This document shows, piece after piece, positions 33,802-42,604 of a stretch of 42,736 nucleotides of DNA. Origin of the DNA: Campylobacterales bacterium (GTDB taxonomy: Bacteria; Campylobacterota; Campylobacteria; Campylobacterales; Sulfurimonadaceae); the NCBI GenBank assembly GCA_016938735.1, contig JAFGUB010000058.1, positions 1 through 42,736 on the forward strand. Reading direction: 5' to 3'. How positions within the stretch are numbered: the stretch's first letter is position 1; each line of letters starts with the position of its first letter. The notes under the pieces are model-generated. The model saw nothing but the letters and a program-made list of their open reading frames with translations. It was not told the DNA's origin and did no database searches. Both the position numbers and the translations under genes were made by a program.

Positions 33802-35038
33802 GGTGGCGGTTGCCGCCGTGTGTGTTGCGTTGGGTGCTACGCTGCGGGGTGCGTTGCGTTTGGCGGGGTTGGTTGCTTTTTTGGCGGATCGGCTCGGCTT
33901 TGATGGAGGGGTCCGGGGTAAAGGCTTTGATGGTACTTTTGTCGATATCGCGTTTGAGCAGTTTTTCGATGTTGCGCAGTAGATCGTGTTCGTCGATGCA
34001 CACCAGTGAAATCGCCGCGCCTTCGTTGCCCGCGCGTCCGGTGCGTCCGATACGATGGACGTAATCTTCGGGGACATTGGGCAGCTCATAGTTGACGACG
34101 TGGCTGAGCATGTCGATGTCGATGCCGCGCGCGGCAATATCGGTGGCGACAAGGATGCGCACTTTACCCTCTTTGAAGTCACTGAGCGCCTTGGTGCGCG
34201 CCCCTTGGCTTTTGTTACCGTGGATGGCGGCGGAGGTGATGCCGTCTTTGGCGAGCTGTTCGCTGAGGCGGTTGGCACCATGTTTGGTGCGGGTGAAGAC
34301 AAGGGCCTGTTGCCATTTTTCGCTGGTGATAAGGTGCGAAAGTAGTTCGCGTTTACGTTCACGATCGACCGGATGCACAATCTGCGTCACCTGAGTCGAT
34401 GCGGCGTTGCGGCGGGCTACTTCGACGAGTACGGGGGCATTGAGCAAGGACTCGGAGAGCTTTTTGATCGGATCGGAAAAGGTGGCTGAAAAGAGTAGAT
34501 TCTGGCGTTTTTTGGGCAACAAAGCGAGAATCTTCTTGATGTCGTTGATAAAGCCCATATCAAGCATTCGGTCGGCTTCATCGAGTACCAAAATCTCGAT
34601 GGCGGAGAGATCGATATTTTTTTGTCCGACGTGATCGAGCAGGCGTCCGGGTGTGGCGATGACGATATCCACACCTTGGCGCAGCGCATTAACTTGCGGG
34701 CGCAGATTGACTCCGCCAAAGATGATGGCGGAGCGAAAATTAAGGTGGCGGCCATAGGTGCGCACGCTCTCACCCACTTGCGCGGCAAGCTCACGGGTGG
34801 GGGCGAGGATCAAGACGCGCGGTTTGGTGCTTTTGGTTTTGCTGCGGCAAAGCAGCTCCAGCAGCGGCAGGGTGAAACCTGCGGTTTTGCCGGTGCCGGT
34901 TTGGGCGCCGGCGAGGATGTCTTTGCCGGAGAGAATGACGGGAATCGCCTGAAGTTGGATGGGTGTGGGGGTAGTGTAGCCCTCTTCTTCGACGGCGCGT
35001 AAGATGGGCTGTGAAAGGCCGAGTTGGTTAAATTGCAT
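33797..35038 (-). CDS. rhlE: DEAD-box RNA helicase, RhlE type
   Basis: 413 residues with all DEAD-box motifs: Q motif ([15 protein letters not shown]), [25 protein letters not shown] ([13 protein letters not shown]), SAT (FSATFSD), and the C-terminal RGIDID and HRIGRTGR. The tail is a short basic, Arg/Gln/Asn-rich extension (about 380-413), as in RhlE-type helicases acting on ribosome assembly or mRNA turnover. Monocistronic; convergent with the EAL gene. Confidence 0.95.
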   Translation of the reverse strand: MQFNQLGLSQPILRAVEEEGYTTPTPIQLQAIPVILSGKDILAGAQTGTGKTAGFTLPLLELLCRSKTKSTKPRVLILAPTRELAAQVGESVRTYGRHLNFRSAIIFGGVNLRPQVNALRQGVDIVIATPGRLLDHVGQKNIDLSAIEILVLDEADRMLDMGFINDIKKILALLPKKRQNLLFSATFSDPIKKLSESLLNAPVLVEVARRNAASTQVTQIVHPVDRERKRELLSHLITSEKWQQALVFTRTKHGANRLSEQLAKDGITSAAIHGNKSQGARTKALSDFKEGKVRILVATDIAARGIDIDMLSHVVNYELPNVPEDYVHRIGRTGRAGNEGAAISLVCIDEHDLLRNIEKLLKRDIDKSTIKAFTPDPSIKAEPIRQKSNQPRQTQRTPQRSTQRNTHGGNRHR

Positions 35039-35327
35039 AAAATGTGTCCCTTTGAGACGAGCCTGCCATGATGGTGATCTTGGGTCGATCCAGGCTAAAA
35101 AAAGTGTTGTTTAGTGTGCGAAGCAGAAAAAACGAAGTCAGTCGCGTGATCGAAAACACGCTGAAATTGCGTCATTATAGCGGGAAAAACACTCTTTTCG
35201 GTTTGTCTTTCAAATTTTTACCAAGATTGTAATAATAAAAATAAAAAATGCAAATGTGATAAAAAAATAATAAATTCATTGTACGATTGTTTTTTTTAGA
35301 TTCAAAATCGTAGGTGAGGGGTCAATA
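35039..35327. other. Divergent intergenic region, rhlE and PAS gene
   Basis: No gene is seen in these 289 bp. A perfect -10 box TATAAT on the minus strand (35174-35179) is a likely rhlE promoter, leaving a long 5' leader of about 130 bases. The right half (35215-35300) is very AT-rich with long A and T runs and no clear plus-strand -35/-10 pair, but would house the promoter of the PAS gene. Confidence 0.5.
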
Positions 35328-35832
35328 ATGGAAGATCAAGAGATATTTTACGACGGAGCCGCGATGATTACCGAGACTGATGCCAACGGGCGCATCGTCT
35401 ATGTCAACCGAAAGTTTATCGAAATGTCGGGATTTGAGCGGGATGAGTTGATCGGACAGGCACACAGCATCGTGCGTCATCCCGATATGCCGCATGCCTG
35501 TTTTAAACACATGTGGGAGACGCTGCGTGAAGGGCAGGTGTGGCAGGGCTATGTCAAAAATTTGCGCAAAGACGGAAAATTTTACTGGGTCGTCGTGCAT
35601 GTGACCCCCCAAGTTTGAAGAGAATCATCTCAGCGGTTTTATTGCCGTGCGTAAAAAACCCGATCCGAATGTTTTGGAACGGGTGCAGGTATGTTATAAA
35701 GAGGCGTTACGGCTGGAGGTTGAGGGGCTCAAAAGCGAGGCGATAGCGCAGGTGGAGTGGCTGTGTTGCAAAGATGCGCGGGGGATGCCCGGAGAGCGCG
35801 TCGAGACGCTCAATCCGCATCTGTTTCGCTAA
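35328..35832 (+). pseudogene. PAS-domain signalling protein interrupted by a frameshift
   Basis: The first frame (35328-35618) encodes a clear PAS domain of the Aer/energy-taxis type: DANGRIVYVNRKFIEMSGFERDEL, HSIVRHPDMP and KNLRKDGKFYWVVVHVTP. It then runs into a stop just after a run of six C. Continuing in the next frame gives the expected PAS end (FEENHLSGFIAVRKKPDP) and a further 60 residues to 35832. Five C would restore one protein of about 168 residues. So there is a +1 change in a C tract: a real mutation, a phase-variable tract or a sequencing error. No MCP signalling domain follows. Confidence 0.85.
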
Positions 35833-36911
35833 AGCGTGATCAGCTTTTCGCGGGTGTCTTCGTAAATTTTGGCATCAAGTGTGAGCGTGCAAGCCTCTGA
35901 AAAGAGGTGATCCACTACCATGATCGGGGTGAGATCATAAGGGTTACATGTAAGCTTTTGGCGAACGTTTAGCTCCTGCTCCTGCGTGGGCGGATGGAAG
36001 ATAAGATCTTCTACATGTAAGAAAGAGTTACCTGCCAAAGTATTGTAGTGCGCCAGGGTGATGAAGCGCACCTCTTCGCGGTTCAGATAGCCGATATCGT
36101 TGATGATCTGCTCGATCTTGCCCTGCGCACGGCCGCGCGGCAGTGTGGAGTAGGGCAGTGCGTGGACGCTTAGAGAGCTGTTTTTGCCCAGTGTGAGTGT
36201 ACATGTAAAGAGTCGGTAGTTCAGAAATTTCTCTTTGACGATGCGATACGCTATACCTTGTTCTTCAAGCTCCATGCGCCGCTCATACAATGCAAGCCGC
36301 TCTTCGATGGAGGCGGGCAAAACGCCGCCGTGAATCGGGGAGAACATCTCATCCATTAGCCGCTCTTGTGCGTCACGCTGCATGGAGAGTCCAAAGAGAC
36401 AACCGCAGTAGTCTTGGCGGTAGAGCTGCTGCTCTTTGGTGACACGCGATTGATCCTGCGTGCCGCCGTTGCTGCGGTAATCGGGGGCGACAAAACGCAC
36501 GCTGTGCGCCGCTTCAAACTCCGCGCCGCTGCGTTTGAGTTGCTCTTGGCTTTTGAGCGGACTCACCAGCAAGGTAGTCGTAAAGCTCCGTTCGCCCAAA
36601 GCGAGTGCTTTGTGCGCACTGACTTCAAAGCGCCGATCAAAGCAGACGGCGCAGCGTTCCCCTTTTTCGCTCTCTCTTTCCAATCCGCGCACCGCTTCAA
36701 GCCATGTGGTGTAGTCATAGTCGCCTTCGATCAGCTCAATGCCGAGCTTTTGGCACGAGCGCTGTACATCGAGCAAACGCAGGCGGTATTCGCCGTAGGG
36801 GTGGATGTTGGGGTCATAAAAGAAGCCGGTGAGTTTTTCAGCGGGGTAATCACGCTGCAGCTTCTCTAAAAAGAAGTGCGAATCGACGCTGCAGCAGATG
36901 TGGACGAGCAT
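35829..36911 (-). CDS. queH: Epoxyqueuosine reductase QueH
   Basis: 360 residues from ATG 36911 (AGGGG upstream). The QueH/DUF208 pattern is present: VHICCSVDS near the start, FFYDPNIHPYGEYRLRL, ERCAVCFDRRFE and DYCGCLFGL, supplying the Cys ligands. QueH reduces epoxyqueuosine to queuosine in tRNA wobble positions, replacing QueG. The protein is longer than many QueH proteins (about 200-240) because of an extra C-terminal part of about 150 residues of unknown role. Three palindrome copies or near-copies occur here (35944 exact, 36011 and 36199 with one change). Confidence 0.85.
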   Translation of the reverse strand: MLVHICCSVDSHFFLEKLQRDYPAEKLTGFFYDPNIHPYGEYRLRLLDVQRSCQKLGIELIEGDYDYTTWLEAVRGLERESEKGERCAVCFDRRFEVSAHKALALGERSFTTTLLVSPLKSQEQLKRSGAEFEAAHSVRFVAPDYRSNGGTQDQSRVTKEQQLYRQDYCGCLFGLSMQRDAQERLMDEMFSPIHGGVLPASIEERLALYERRMELEEQGIAYRIVKEKFLNYRLFTCTLTLGKNSSLSVHALPYSTLPRGRAQGKIEQIINDIGYLNREEVRFITLAHYNTLAGNSFLHVEDLIFHPPTQEQELNVRQKLTCNPYDLTPIMVVDHLFSEACTLTLDAKIYEDTREKLITL

Positions 36912-36965
36912 GTGCAATACCCCTATTGTTGGTGGGGAATTTTAGCGTGTTTTGATGCTGGTGTG

Positions 36966-37112
36966 TTAGCTAGAAGAGCGAATCCAAAAAGTTACTGCAA
37001 TCACCTCATGGCCTTTAATGGCGATCACATTGGTACCAAATTCGCTCGGTACCTTCTTGGTCAAAGATGCGGCGTACCCTTTTTGAACAAATCGCTCTTT
37101 GGTGTGAGTCAT
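36966..37112 (-). CDS. Short unknown ORF, probably a gene remnant
   Basis: 48 codons from ATG 37112 to TAA (MTHTKERFVQKGYAASL...VIAIKGHEVIAVTFWIRSSS). The sequence looks protein-like, and the frame continues open upstream through less convincing sequence to 37250, where it overlaps the toxin gene. No family is recognised. The rest of 36912-37230 holds nothing else that I can support. Confidence 0.3.
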   Translation of the reverse strand: MTHTKERFVQKGYAASLTKKVPSEFGTNVIAIKGHEVIAVTFWIRSSS

Positions 37113-37230
37113 CAAAGCTGTGGCGGTTCGTGTGAGAGGGCAGGGGTGACAAATTCTATGCAAAAGTGCCTGTTTATGGGTTTTCTTAGATGGATTTATT
37201 GTTGAGGAGTTTAGAGAACATGAATGGATC

Positions 37231-37623
37231 TTATTGCTCTTGCTTTTCAAACGGATTTAACAGCCCAACAGAGAGTGTCTGAAAATCTCTAATATTGCGT
37301 GTCACAAGTGTCAGGCCATGCACTTGTGCTGTAGCGGCAATGATATTGTCTGCAATTTTGATTTTTTTATTGGCACGGTTTTGCAAAGCCTGCTTGGCAA
37401 TTGAACCTGATGTATCTAAAATTGCAAAACGCTCTAAGAGGTTCTCGACCATCACTTTTTCAGTAGGCGTAAAATCAAAAGAGAGTATTTCGATGAAACT
37501 TAAGCGAGAGACGGCGCAATGATTGATATTCTGAGCCAGAAATTCTGTCGCCACAAGCTCCCCGTTGAGATGGTAGATGATGATATTGGAATCAATCAGA
37601 AACCTTTTATCGCTCATAGTCAT
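37231..37623 (-). CDS. vapC: VapC-type PIN-domain toxin
   Basis: 130 residues with the PIN RNase pattern: FLIDSNIIIYHLNG (first Asp), a central SFIEILSF (Glu) and the late KIADNIIAATAQVHGLTLVTRNIRDF (Asp pair region). VapC toxins cut tRNA or rRNA. The start could be 37623 or the ATG at 37617. It overlaps the antitoxin gene upstream by 17 bases, the usual arrangement. The pair sits among gene fragments, suggesting a small mobile or unstable locus. Confidence 0.9.
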   Translation of the reverse strand: MTMSDKRFLIDSNIIIYHLNGELVATEFLAQNINHCAVSRLSFIEILSFDFTPTEKVMVENLLERFAILDTSGSIAKQALQNRANKKIKIADNIIAATAQVHGLTLVTRNIRDFQTLSVGLLNPFEKQEQ

Positions 37624-37828
37624 CTCGGATGGCGCGTTGCCAGACCACTGGGTCGATACCTTTTGTGCGCAACATGCCCGCCGTCTCCTTGAGAATCGAA
37701 GAGGAGGACTCCTCTTGCTGCGGATAGGAAAAAGGCAGAATTAAGATCTCGATCTCTTGATTGAGATACTCTTTTGGAATATGTAGATCGTAGTGCTCAC
37801 TGGTAGGTTTGATAATTTCACGAACCAT
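37607..37828 (-). CDS. VapB-type antitoxin
   Basis: 73 residues from ATG 37828 with GGAG upstream. The N-terminal part (REIIKPTSEHYDLHIPKEYLNQEIEILILP) fits a swapped-hairpin or short beta DNA-binding antitoxin; the C-terminal part (SSILKETAGMLRTKGIDPVVWQRAIRDDYER) is the flexible toxin-binding tail typical of VapC partners. Assignment depends on pairing with the PIN gene. Confidence 0.82.
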   Translation of the reverse strand: MVREIIKPTSEHYDLHIPKEYLNQEIEILILPFSYPQQEESSSSILKETAGMLRTKGIDPVVWQRAIRDDYER

Positions 37829-37946
37829 GACGGACTCCAATTAGTGCACCTTGTACAATTTTGATTTTTTTCGTTATCATGCGAACTCCTTTGCTGGAAA
37901 TCATCGCCTATTTTATCGTAAAGTCAAGAGACTCTTCGCATGGCTA

Positions 37947-38316
37947 CTAGCTGTATCGATAGGTGTGTTGCTTCGCATACGCATCAAAACGTGCCTTATC
38001 TTCATCGATGTAGATATCATCTTTTCTATATCTAGTTCCAAGATAGTGATTCATCTGATCCAGACTCTTCTCCTGCCACGAATATTTAGCAGGATGAGAA
38101 TGGGTCTGTGAAAACAGCAGTGATCTATGCTGCTCCAGTGATTGTAACTCACTTGCTTCGTAGATTCTTTGTCGTAGATTGATCGGGCATTTTAAAAAGC
38201 AGTGCACTTTTCTGTTGAGCGTAGAGTGAACTCCAAAGACTAAAGCGTATCTCCTCTGTGGCACTGTCGATGTAGGTAAAGGGAAGTAGTTTTAGCAGAA
38301 TTTGTTCAAAAGTCAT
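37947..38316 (-). pseudogene. Frameshifted gene of unknown function
   Basis: An ATG at 38316 opens MTFEQILLKLLPFTYIDSATEE... for 55 codons to a stop at 38149. Shifting by +1 near 38190-38199, in a TTTTTAAAA stretch, joins it to a second open frame (LRQRIYEASELQSLEQH... TRYRKDDIYIDEDKARFDAYAKQH) that runs to 37947. The joined product would be about 120 residues, hydrophilic and protein-like. No family recognised. The joint is not a canonical slippery heptamer, so decay is likelier than programmed shifting. Confidence 0.5.
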
Positions 38317-38363
38317 AAAGGCCCTTGTTTTTTGGGCATAAATTAGCGAAAAAATGCTTTTAT

Positions 38364-38402
38364 GTGACTATAAAGTGTTTACATGTAAGCTCTAGTCACT
38401 TT
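38364..38402. repeat. Nested inverted repeats around TTACATGTAA
   Basis: GTGACTA (38364-38370) and TAGTCAC (38393-38399) flank an exact TTACATGTAA (38379-38388). An alternative pairing, AAAGTG (38372-38377) with CACTTT (38397-38402), overlaps it. It lies 57 bp downstream of the cyclophilin stop in an intergenic stretch, where it could end minus-strand transcripts. Confidence 0.7.
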
Positions 38403-38458
38403 TGATGTACGCAGAAAGAGGCGCTTGGTTGATAGCAGGCCCAGTGGGGTAGGGCTGC

Positions 38459-38965
38459 TTAGGCTTTTTCCGCCAAAATCTCGACGCTCTCGATGCTGTC
38501 GCGCATCTCAAGGCTGTCAAGAACCTTCATCGACGCTTTGTCGTCGCTCTCGATGCCGCCAAATACGGTGTGGACACCGTCAAGATGGGGGCAGCTCACA
38601 AAACAGATGAAAAACTGGCTGCCGCCCGTGTTGGGGCCGGCGTGGGCCATGGAGAGGGTGCCTTTGACGTGTTTGTGCTTGTTGAGCGCGGTTTCGCAGG
38701 GGATCGACCAGCCAGGACCGCCCGTGCCCGTGCCGTGCGGGCAGCCGCCTTGGGCCATGAAGCCCTTGATGACGCGGTGGAAATTTTTGCCGTTATAAAA
38801 TCCCTCTTTGGCGAGCGTGGCGAAGTTGGCGACGGTATTAGGGGTTTCATCCACATAGAGTTTGAGCCACATATCACCTTTGGAGGTGCTCATTTTGGCC
38901 CATTGAAACTGTGCCATCTCCTCTTTGGAGTAGCTGTAGGTTTTGAGTTCTTTTTTGCCGAACAT
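38459..38965 (-). CDS. ppiB: Peptidyl-prolyl cis-trans isomerase, cyclophilin type
   Basis: 168 residues with the cyclophilin core: NGKNFHRVIKGFMAQGGCPHGTGTGGPG (Arg and Gln of the active site), GTLSMAHAGPNTGGSQFFI and LDGVHTVFGGI. No signal peptide, so cytosolic. A short N-terminal extension (MFGKKELKTYSYSKEEMAQFQWAK) precedes the barrel. Monocistronic, divergent from the histidine kinase. Confidence 0.95.
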   Translation of the reverse strand: MFGKKELKTYSYSKEEMAQFQWAKMSTSKGDMWLKLYVDETPNTVANFATLAKEGFYNGKNFHRVIKGFMAQGGCPHGTGTGGPGWSIPCETALNKHKHVKGTLSMAHAGPNTGGSQFFICFVSCPHLDGVHTVFGGIESDDKASMKVLDSLEMRDSIESVEILAEKA

Positions 38966-38991
38966 AGAGATCCTTGTGAAGTTTTGGCGGT

Positions 38992-39027
38992 ATTATAGTT
39001 GCCTAAACTTTAAGCGGGTTGTATAAT
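38992..39027. promoter_or_regulatory. Divergent -10 boxes for ppiB and the histidine kinase
   Basis: TATAAT is read on the minus strand at 38992-38997, 27 bases before the ppiB ATG, and on the plus strand at 39022-39027, 28 bases before the kinase ATG. Neither has a clear -35 box, in line with the weak -35 requirement in Campylobacterota. Confidence 0.6.
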
Positions 39028-39054
39028 CAACATTTAATCTGCTAGAGGAACTCC

Positions 39055-40590
39055 ATGCCCCAAAACCCGCTTGATCACTGGCTTTATCAGCGTTTTTCGC
39101 GCACGCGGCTGCACCGTATCAACTACCTCTCTATCTGGTTTATGCTCTCCTTTACGCTGCTCTTTTCGCTGCTGGTGATTCATGAGGAGTACAAGCAGTT
39201 TCGCTCTACGATTGAGATTGAGCGGGAGCGTTACATCGAGCGGGAGCATGAGACGATGCGTGCGGCGGCGCACCGCATGGAGCGGATTTTTGCCTTTGCG
39301 TATGCGCGCAGCGGAGGAGATTTTGGGGCGGATTTTTATGCGCTGGTGGAGAGCTTTGAGACGCAGCGCCATCAGTGGGTGATGCTTTATGACGCGGCGC
39401 TTTCCCCCGCTTTGCCGCGGGATCGATTTGACGGCGAGGGTGCCAAGCTCTTACATGTAACGAGCGAGCAGATCAGTCAGCATGAACTTTTGATTCATGG
39501 ACGCAATGAATCGTTGTTGTTGCTGCATCGTCCGCTCATCGGCGGTTATCATCTGCTGCTCTCGCACCTGCTTGAGCCTTTTGAGGCGCAGATGCAGCGT
39601 CAGGAACACGAACTGAGATCGCGGCTCATCAAACTGGTGCTGGAGGTGGTGACGCTCTCGTTTATCCTCTTTGGCTTCATCTGGGCGATTACTAAGGTGC
39701 TCAGTACCCTTATCGAGCGCGACATCGACGCCTTTTTGGCCTTTTTTGCCCAAGCCAAAGAGGGGCGGGTGGAGATGAAGAGCGAGGAGATCTTTTTTGA
39801 TGAGTTTCGTTCCATGTCGCACAGCGCCAACGCGATGATGCAGACCATCAGCCGTCAAAAGCACGAACTCGAAACGCTTAATGCTTCACTCGAAGAGCGG
39901 GTGCGCAACAAGACGCAGATGCTGCAAAACCTCTTTGAAGCCCAAAAACGCTTTATCCGCCACGCCATCCACGAGACCAATACACCTCTGGCGGTGATGA
40001 TGGCCAATATCGAACTCTACGTACTCAAACACGGGCGCAACCGCTATCTGGCCAAGATCGAGGCATCGATCAAGCAGGTGTTTAATATCTATGATGATCT
40101 GAGCTATCTGGTCAAAAAGGATCTGGTGGAGTACCCCAAAAAACGGATCGATCTGGGTGAGTTCACGGCGTCGCGACTGCGTTTTTTTGAGGAGGTATCG
40201 CAGATGGCCTCACACGAACTCTACTTTGAGCCGCGCTTTGAGGGGAGTTTACATGTACATATGAACGAGACCAAGCTGCAGCGCATCATCGACAACAACC
40301 TCACCAACGCCATCAAATATACCCTGCGCGGCGAGCCGATCATGGTGAGCCTAGGGTGTGCGGGCGCGGTGGCGCAGCTCAGCTTCGAGAGCCGCTCGCA
40401 GGTCATTAAGGATACGCGCAAAATCTTTGAGGCATACTACCGCGAAGCGCGTTTTGCCGAGGGGTTTGGGCTGGGGCTGGATCTGGTCAAGTCAATCTGC
40501 GACGAAGAGGGGATCGAGATCGAGATCCACTCCGATGAGACGCGCACCCAATTTATCTACAGGTTTGTGTGTGAAAATTCTGCTGCTTGA
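39055..40590 (+). CDS. Membrane sensor histidine kinase
   Basis: 511 residues: membrane segment about 25-45 (YLSIWFMLSFTLLFSLLVI), periplasmic sensor of about 150 residues, second membrane segment (LVLEVVTLSFILFGFIWAI), a linker with coiled coil, HisKA with the phosphoacceptor H306 in HAIHETNTPL, and HATPase with N box DNNLTNAIKYT and G box GFGLGLDLVKSI. The H box has ETN in place of the usual ELR. It shares a 20-base overlap with the response regulator gene. The stimulus is unknown. Two palindrome copies lie in the gene (39451 exact, 40249 one change). Confidence 0.93.
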   Translation: MPQNPLDHWLYQRFSRTRLHRINYLSIWFMLSFTLLFSLLVIHEEYKQFRSTIEIERERYIEREHETMRAAAHRMERIFAFAYARSGGDFGADFYALVESFETQRHQWVMLYDAALSPALPRDRFDGEGAKLLHVTSEQISQHELLIHGRNESLLLLHRPLIGGYHLLLSHLLEPFEAQMQRQEHELRSRLIKLVLEVVTLSFILFGFIWAITKVLSTLIERDIDAFLAFFAQAKEGRVEMKSEEIFFDEFRSMSHSANAMMQTISRQKHELETLNASLEERVRNKTQMLQNLFEAQKRFIRHAIHETNTPLAVMMANIELYVLKHGRNRYLAKIEASIKQVFNIYDDLSYLVKKDLVEYPKKRIDLGEFTASRLRFFEEVSQMASHELYFEPRFEGSLHVHMNETKLQRIIDNNLTNAIKYTLRGEPIMVSLGCAGAVAQLSFESRSQVIKDTRKIFEAYYREARFAEGFGLGLDLVKSICDEEGIEIEIHSDETRTQFIYRFVCENSAA

Positions 40591-41224
40591 AGATGAGCTT
40601 TCGCTCAGCGCTGCCATCGCGGAGTATCTGGAGGCCGGAGGGCATCTGGTGTGCGCCGTGTACGACGGGCGTGACGCGCTGGAGTGCATCGACGCTCAGA
40701 GCTTCGATCTGCTTATACTTGATATCAACGTCCCGCAGATCGACGGCCTGAGCCTGCTTGAAACCTTACATGTAAAGAAAATTTACATCCCCGCCATCTA
40801 CATCAGCGCTCTAGCCGACATCGAGGACATCTCCCGCGCCTTTGCGCTGGGCTGTTATGACTACCTCAAAAAGCCGTTTCACCTTAAAGAGCTGGCGCTT
40901 AGAATCGAGAAGATGATGCAAACGGCCAGCCGACCCACCTTACATGTAACGCTCTCCAAAAACTACACCTACGACACCCAAAACCAGATTCTTTACTTCG
41001 AAAAACAGCCTCAGGTGCTCAGCAAAAAACAGCTTCAGATCATCGACATACTCTCTCGTAATATTGCCCGTGTGGTTGATTTTGAGATGTTTCGCACCTA
41101 TGTGTGGGACGACGCCATCATCGATAACGCCACCATCCGCGCCGAAGTCAACCGGCTTAAAAAGTCGCTCAAAGAGGATTTTATTTTGAATATCCGTTCG
41201 ATGGGGTATATGATAGAGCGGTAG
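40571..41224 (+). CDS. OmpR-type response regulator
   Basis: 217 residues from GTG 40571. The receiver domain has the acidic pair LLLEDE, the phosphoacceptor D51 in LLILDINVPQIDG, YISALAD and the conserved Lys in YLKKPFHLKEL. The C-terminal winged helix (LSKKQLQIIDILSRN ... IRAEVNRLKKSL ... IRSMGYMIE) binds DNA. Partner of the upstream kinase. Two exact TTACATGTAA copies occur within 184 bp (40766 and 40940), both as Thr-Leu-His-Val. Confidence 0.95.
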   Translation: MKILLLEDELSLSAAIAEYLEAGGHLVCAVYDGRDALECIDAQSFDLLILDINVPQIDGLSLLETLHVKKIYIPAIYISALADIEDISRAFALGCYDYLKKPFHLKELALRIEKMMQTASRPTLHVTLSKNYTYDTQNQILYFEKQPQVLSKKQLQIIDILSRNIARVVDFEMFRTYVWDDAIIDNATIRAEVNRLKKSLKEDFILNIRSMGYMIER

Positions 41225-41260
41225 GGTTTCAATGGAGTGTCTTCAGACTTGCAAAATATC

Positions 41261-42463
41261 TCACAAAAACACCCCAAACGGAATGCCTACCAAATCATCA
41301 CTAAACGCTACCACCATATCACCGTTGTAAAACACCACGCCGAGGCACTTTTTCTCATATCTGTTTTGCAGATCGATAATGTGTTTAAAATCCTCTTTTT
41401 TGACACTGCTGCTTTGTTTTACTTCTATGGCTATAAGCTCATTTTCAACTTCTATAATAAAATCGATCTCTTTTTTATCATTGGTTCTGTAGTGAAACAT
41501 TTCGGATAATTTTTGTAGATATGAAAGATGCTTTTGAAGTTCACAAAATATATAAGTTTCAAAGACTTGCCCGCTGTACGGCGAGCTTAAAAGTTGCTCT
41601 TTTGAGTTAATGCGAAGCAAACTGCAAAGCACTCCGGTATCATTAAAAAAAACTTTGGGTGATTTGACAAACTGCTTGCCAATGTTGACAAAGTAGGGTT
41701 TTAGAAGTGTCGCCTGATAGATACGGCTGATAATAGAGAGATAGTTTTCTGTCGTGATATCTTTGATGCCTATATCATTACTCAGGCTTGATTTGTTGAG
41801 TATTGTGCCGCTTCGGGAAGCGAGTACATGTACAAATTTTATAAAACTGTCCAAGTCTCTTATGTCGGCCAAATCTCTTGCATCTCTTTCAATATAAGTC
41901 GCAATATATGATTTGAACCATAACTCTTTTGCCAGCCCTTCAAGCGCTAAAATCTCAGGATATCCGCCATCCAAAACATGCTGATAGACTTCATTGCTAT
42001 ACTCTTTTTTAGGGAGTTTAAAGTCACGATTGAGCAATTTTTCGATGACGTTTTCATCCGGTTTGTTGTTTTTCTCTTTTGAGCTGAGCGGATGAAGTCT
42101 GAGTTCGCAAAGTCGCCCTGCCAAGGTCTCTTTACTCTCTTTGTGATCGAGTACGTTTGAACTGCCGGTAAGTAAAAAATCTCCATTGACTCTATGGGCA
42201 TCGATGTGCATTTTAAGATACTCTAAAAGCGTGGGTACTTTTTGTATCTCATCAAGACAGATAGGAAGTTCGAGATTTTTTAAAAAACCTTTTGGGTTCT
42301 CTTTGGCATACAGACGCAGTTCACCATCATCAAAAGTAAGATAGTTTTTGAAATGTTCAAGTGCCAGCGTGGATTTGCCTACTTGCCTTGCACCGTTTAG
42401 GAGCACGACAGGGAAGGTGTTGAGTGCTATGTGCAGCGTTGATTCGAGGGTTCTTTTTTTCAT
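41261..42463 (-). CDS. ATPase of the AAA_14/DUF4143 family
   Basis: 400 residues: P-loop NGARQVGKST (about 24-33), Walker B ICLDEIQ, an ATP sensor LLTGSSNVL, a C-terminal DUF4143 region (about 190-390) and the restriction-endonuclease-like EIDFIIEVENELIAIEVKQS near the end. This widespread family has no settled function; roles with toxin-antitoxin or mobile DNA are suspected. Gene composition is more AT-rich than the neighbours, suggesting transfer. An operator-like palindrome overlies its start site of transcription. Confidence 0.93.
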   Translation of the reverse strand: MKKRTLESTLHIALNTFPVVLLNGARQVGKSTLALEHFKNYLTFDDGELRLYAKENPKGFLKNLELPICLDEIQKVPTLLEYLKMHIDAHRVNGDFLLTGSSNVLDHKESKETLAGRLCELRLHPLSSKEKNNKPDENVIEKLLNRDFKLPKKEYSNEVYQHVLDGGYPEILALEGLAKELWFKSYIATYIERDARDLADIRDLDSFIKFVHVLASRSGTILNKSSLSNDIGIKDITTENYLSIISRIYQATLLKPYFVNIGKQFVKSPKVFFNDTGVLCSLLRINSKEQLLSSPYSGQVFETYIFCELQKHLSYLQKLSEMFHYRTNDKKEIDFIIEVENELIAIEVKQSSSVKKEDFKHIIDLQNRYEKKCLGVVFYNGDMVVAFSDDLVGIPFGVFL

Positions 42464-42477
42464 TTATTCACTGTTGA

Positions 42478-42522
42478 GGTAAAATATTTACCATTATACT
42501 ATGTAAATTCATAATTTCTCAA
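42478..42522 (-). promoter_or_regulatory. Promoter with operator-like inverted repeat for the DUF4143 gene
   Basis: On the minus strand, TTGAGA (42517-42522), 18 bases, then TATAAT (42493-42498) form a sigma-70 promoter. Directly downstream, GGTAAA-ATA-TTTACC (42478-42492) is a perfect 6-base inverted repeat over the expected transcription start, a good place for a repressor. Confidence 0.6.
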
Positions 42523-42604
42523 AGCACCGAGTAACTTTGTGATTGCAAAGAACCGCTATTGGTTTGGGAGATAGAGCTCGGAGCATTGGGACTCTTTTTT
42601 GGGG

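Noticed and set aside
38190-38199. Programmed ribosomal frameshift in the broken gene
   Set aside because: In the zero frame the codons are CTT TTT AAA ATG, which is not a canonical -1 slippery heptamer, and the needed shift is +1; decay is simpler.
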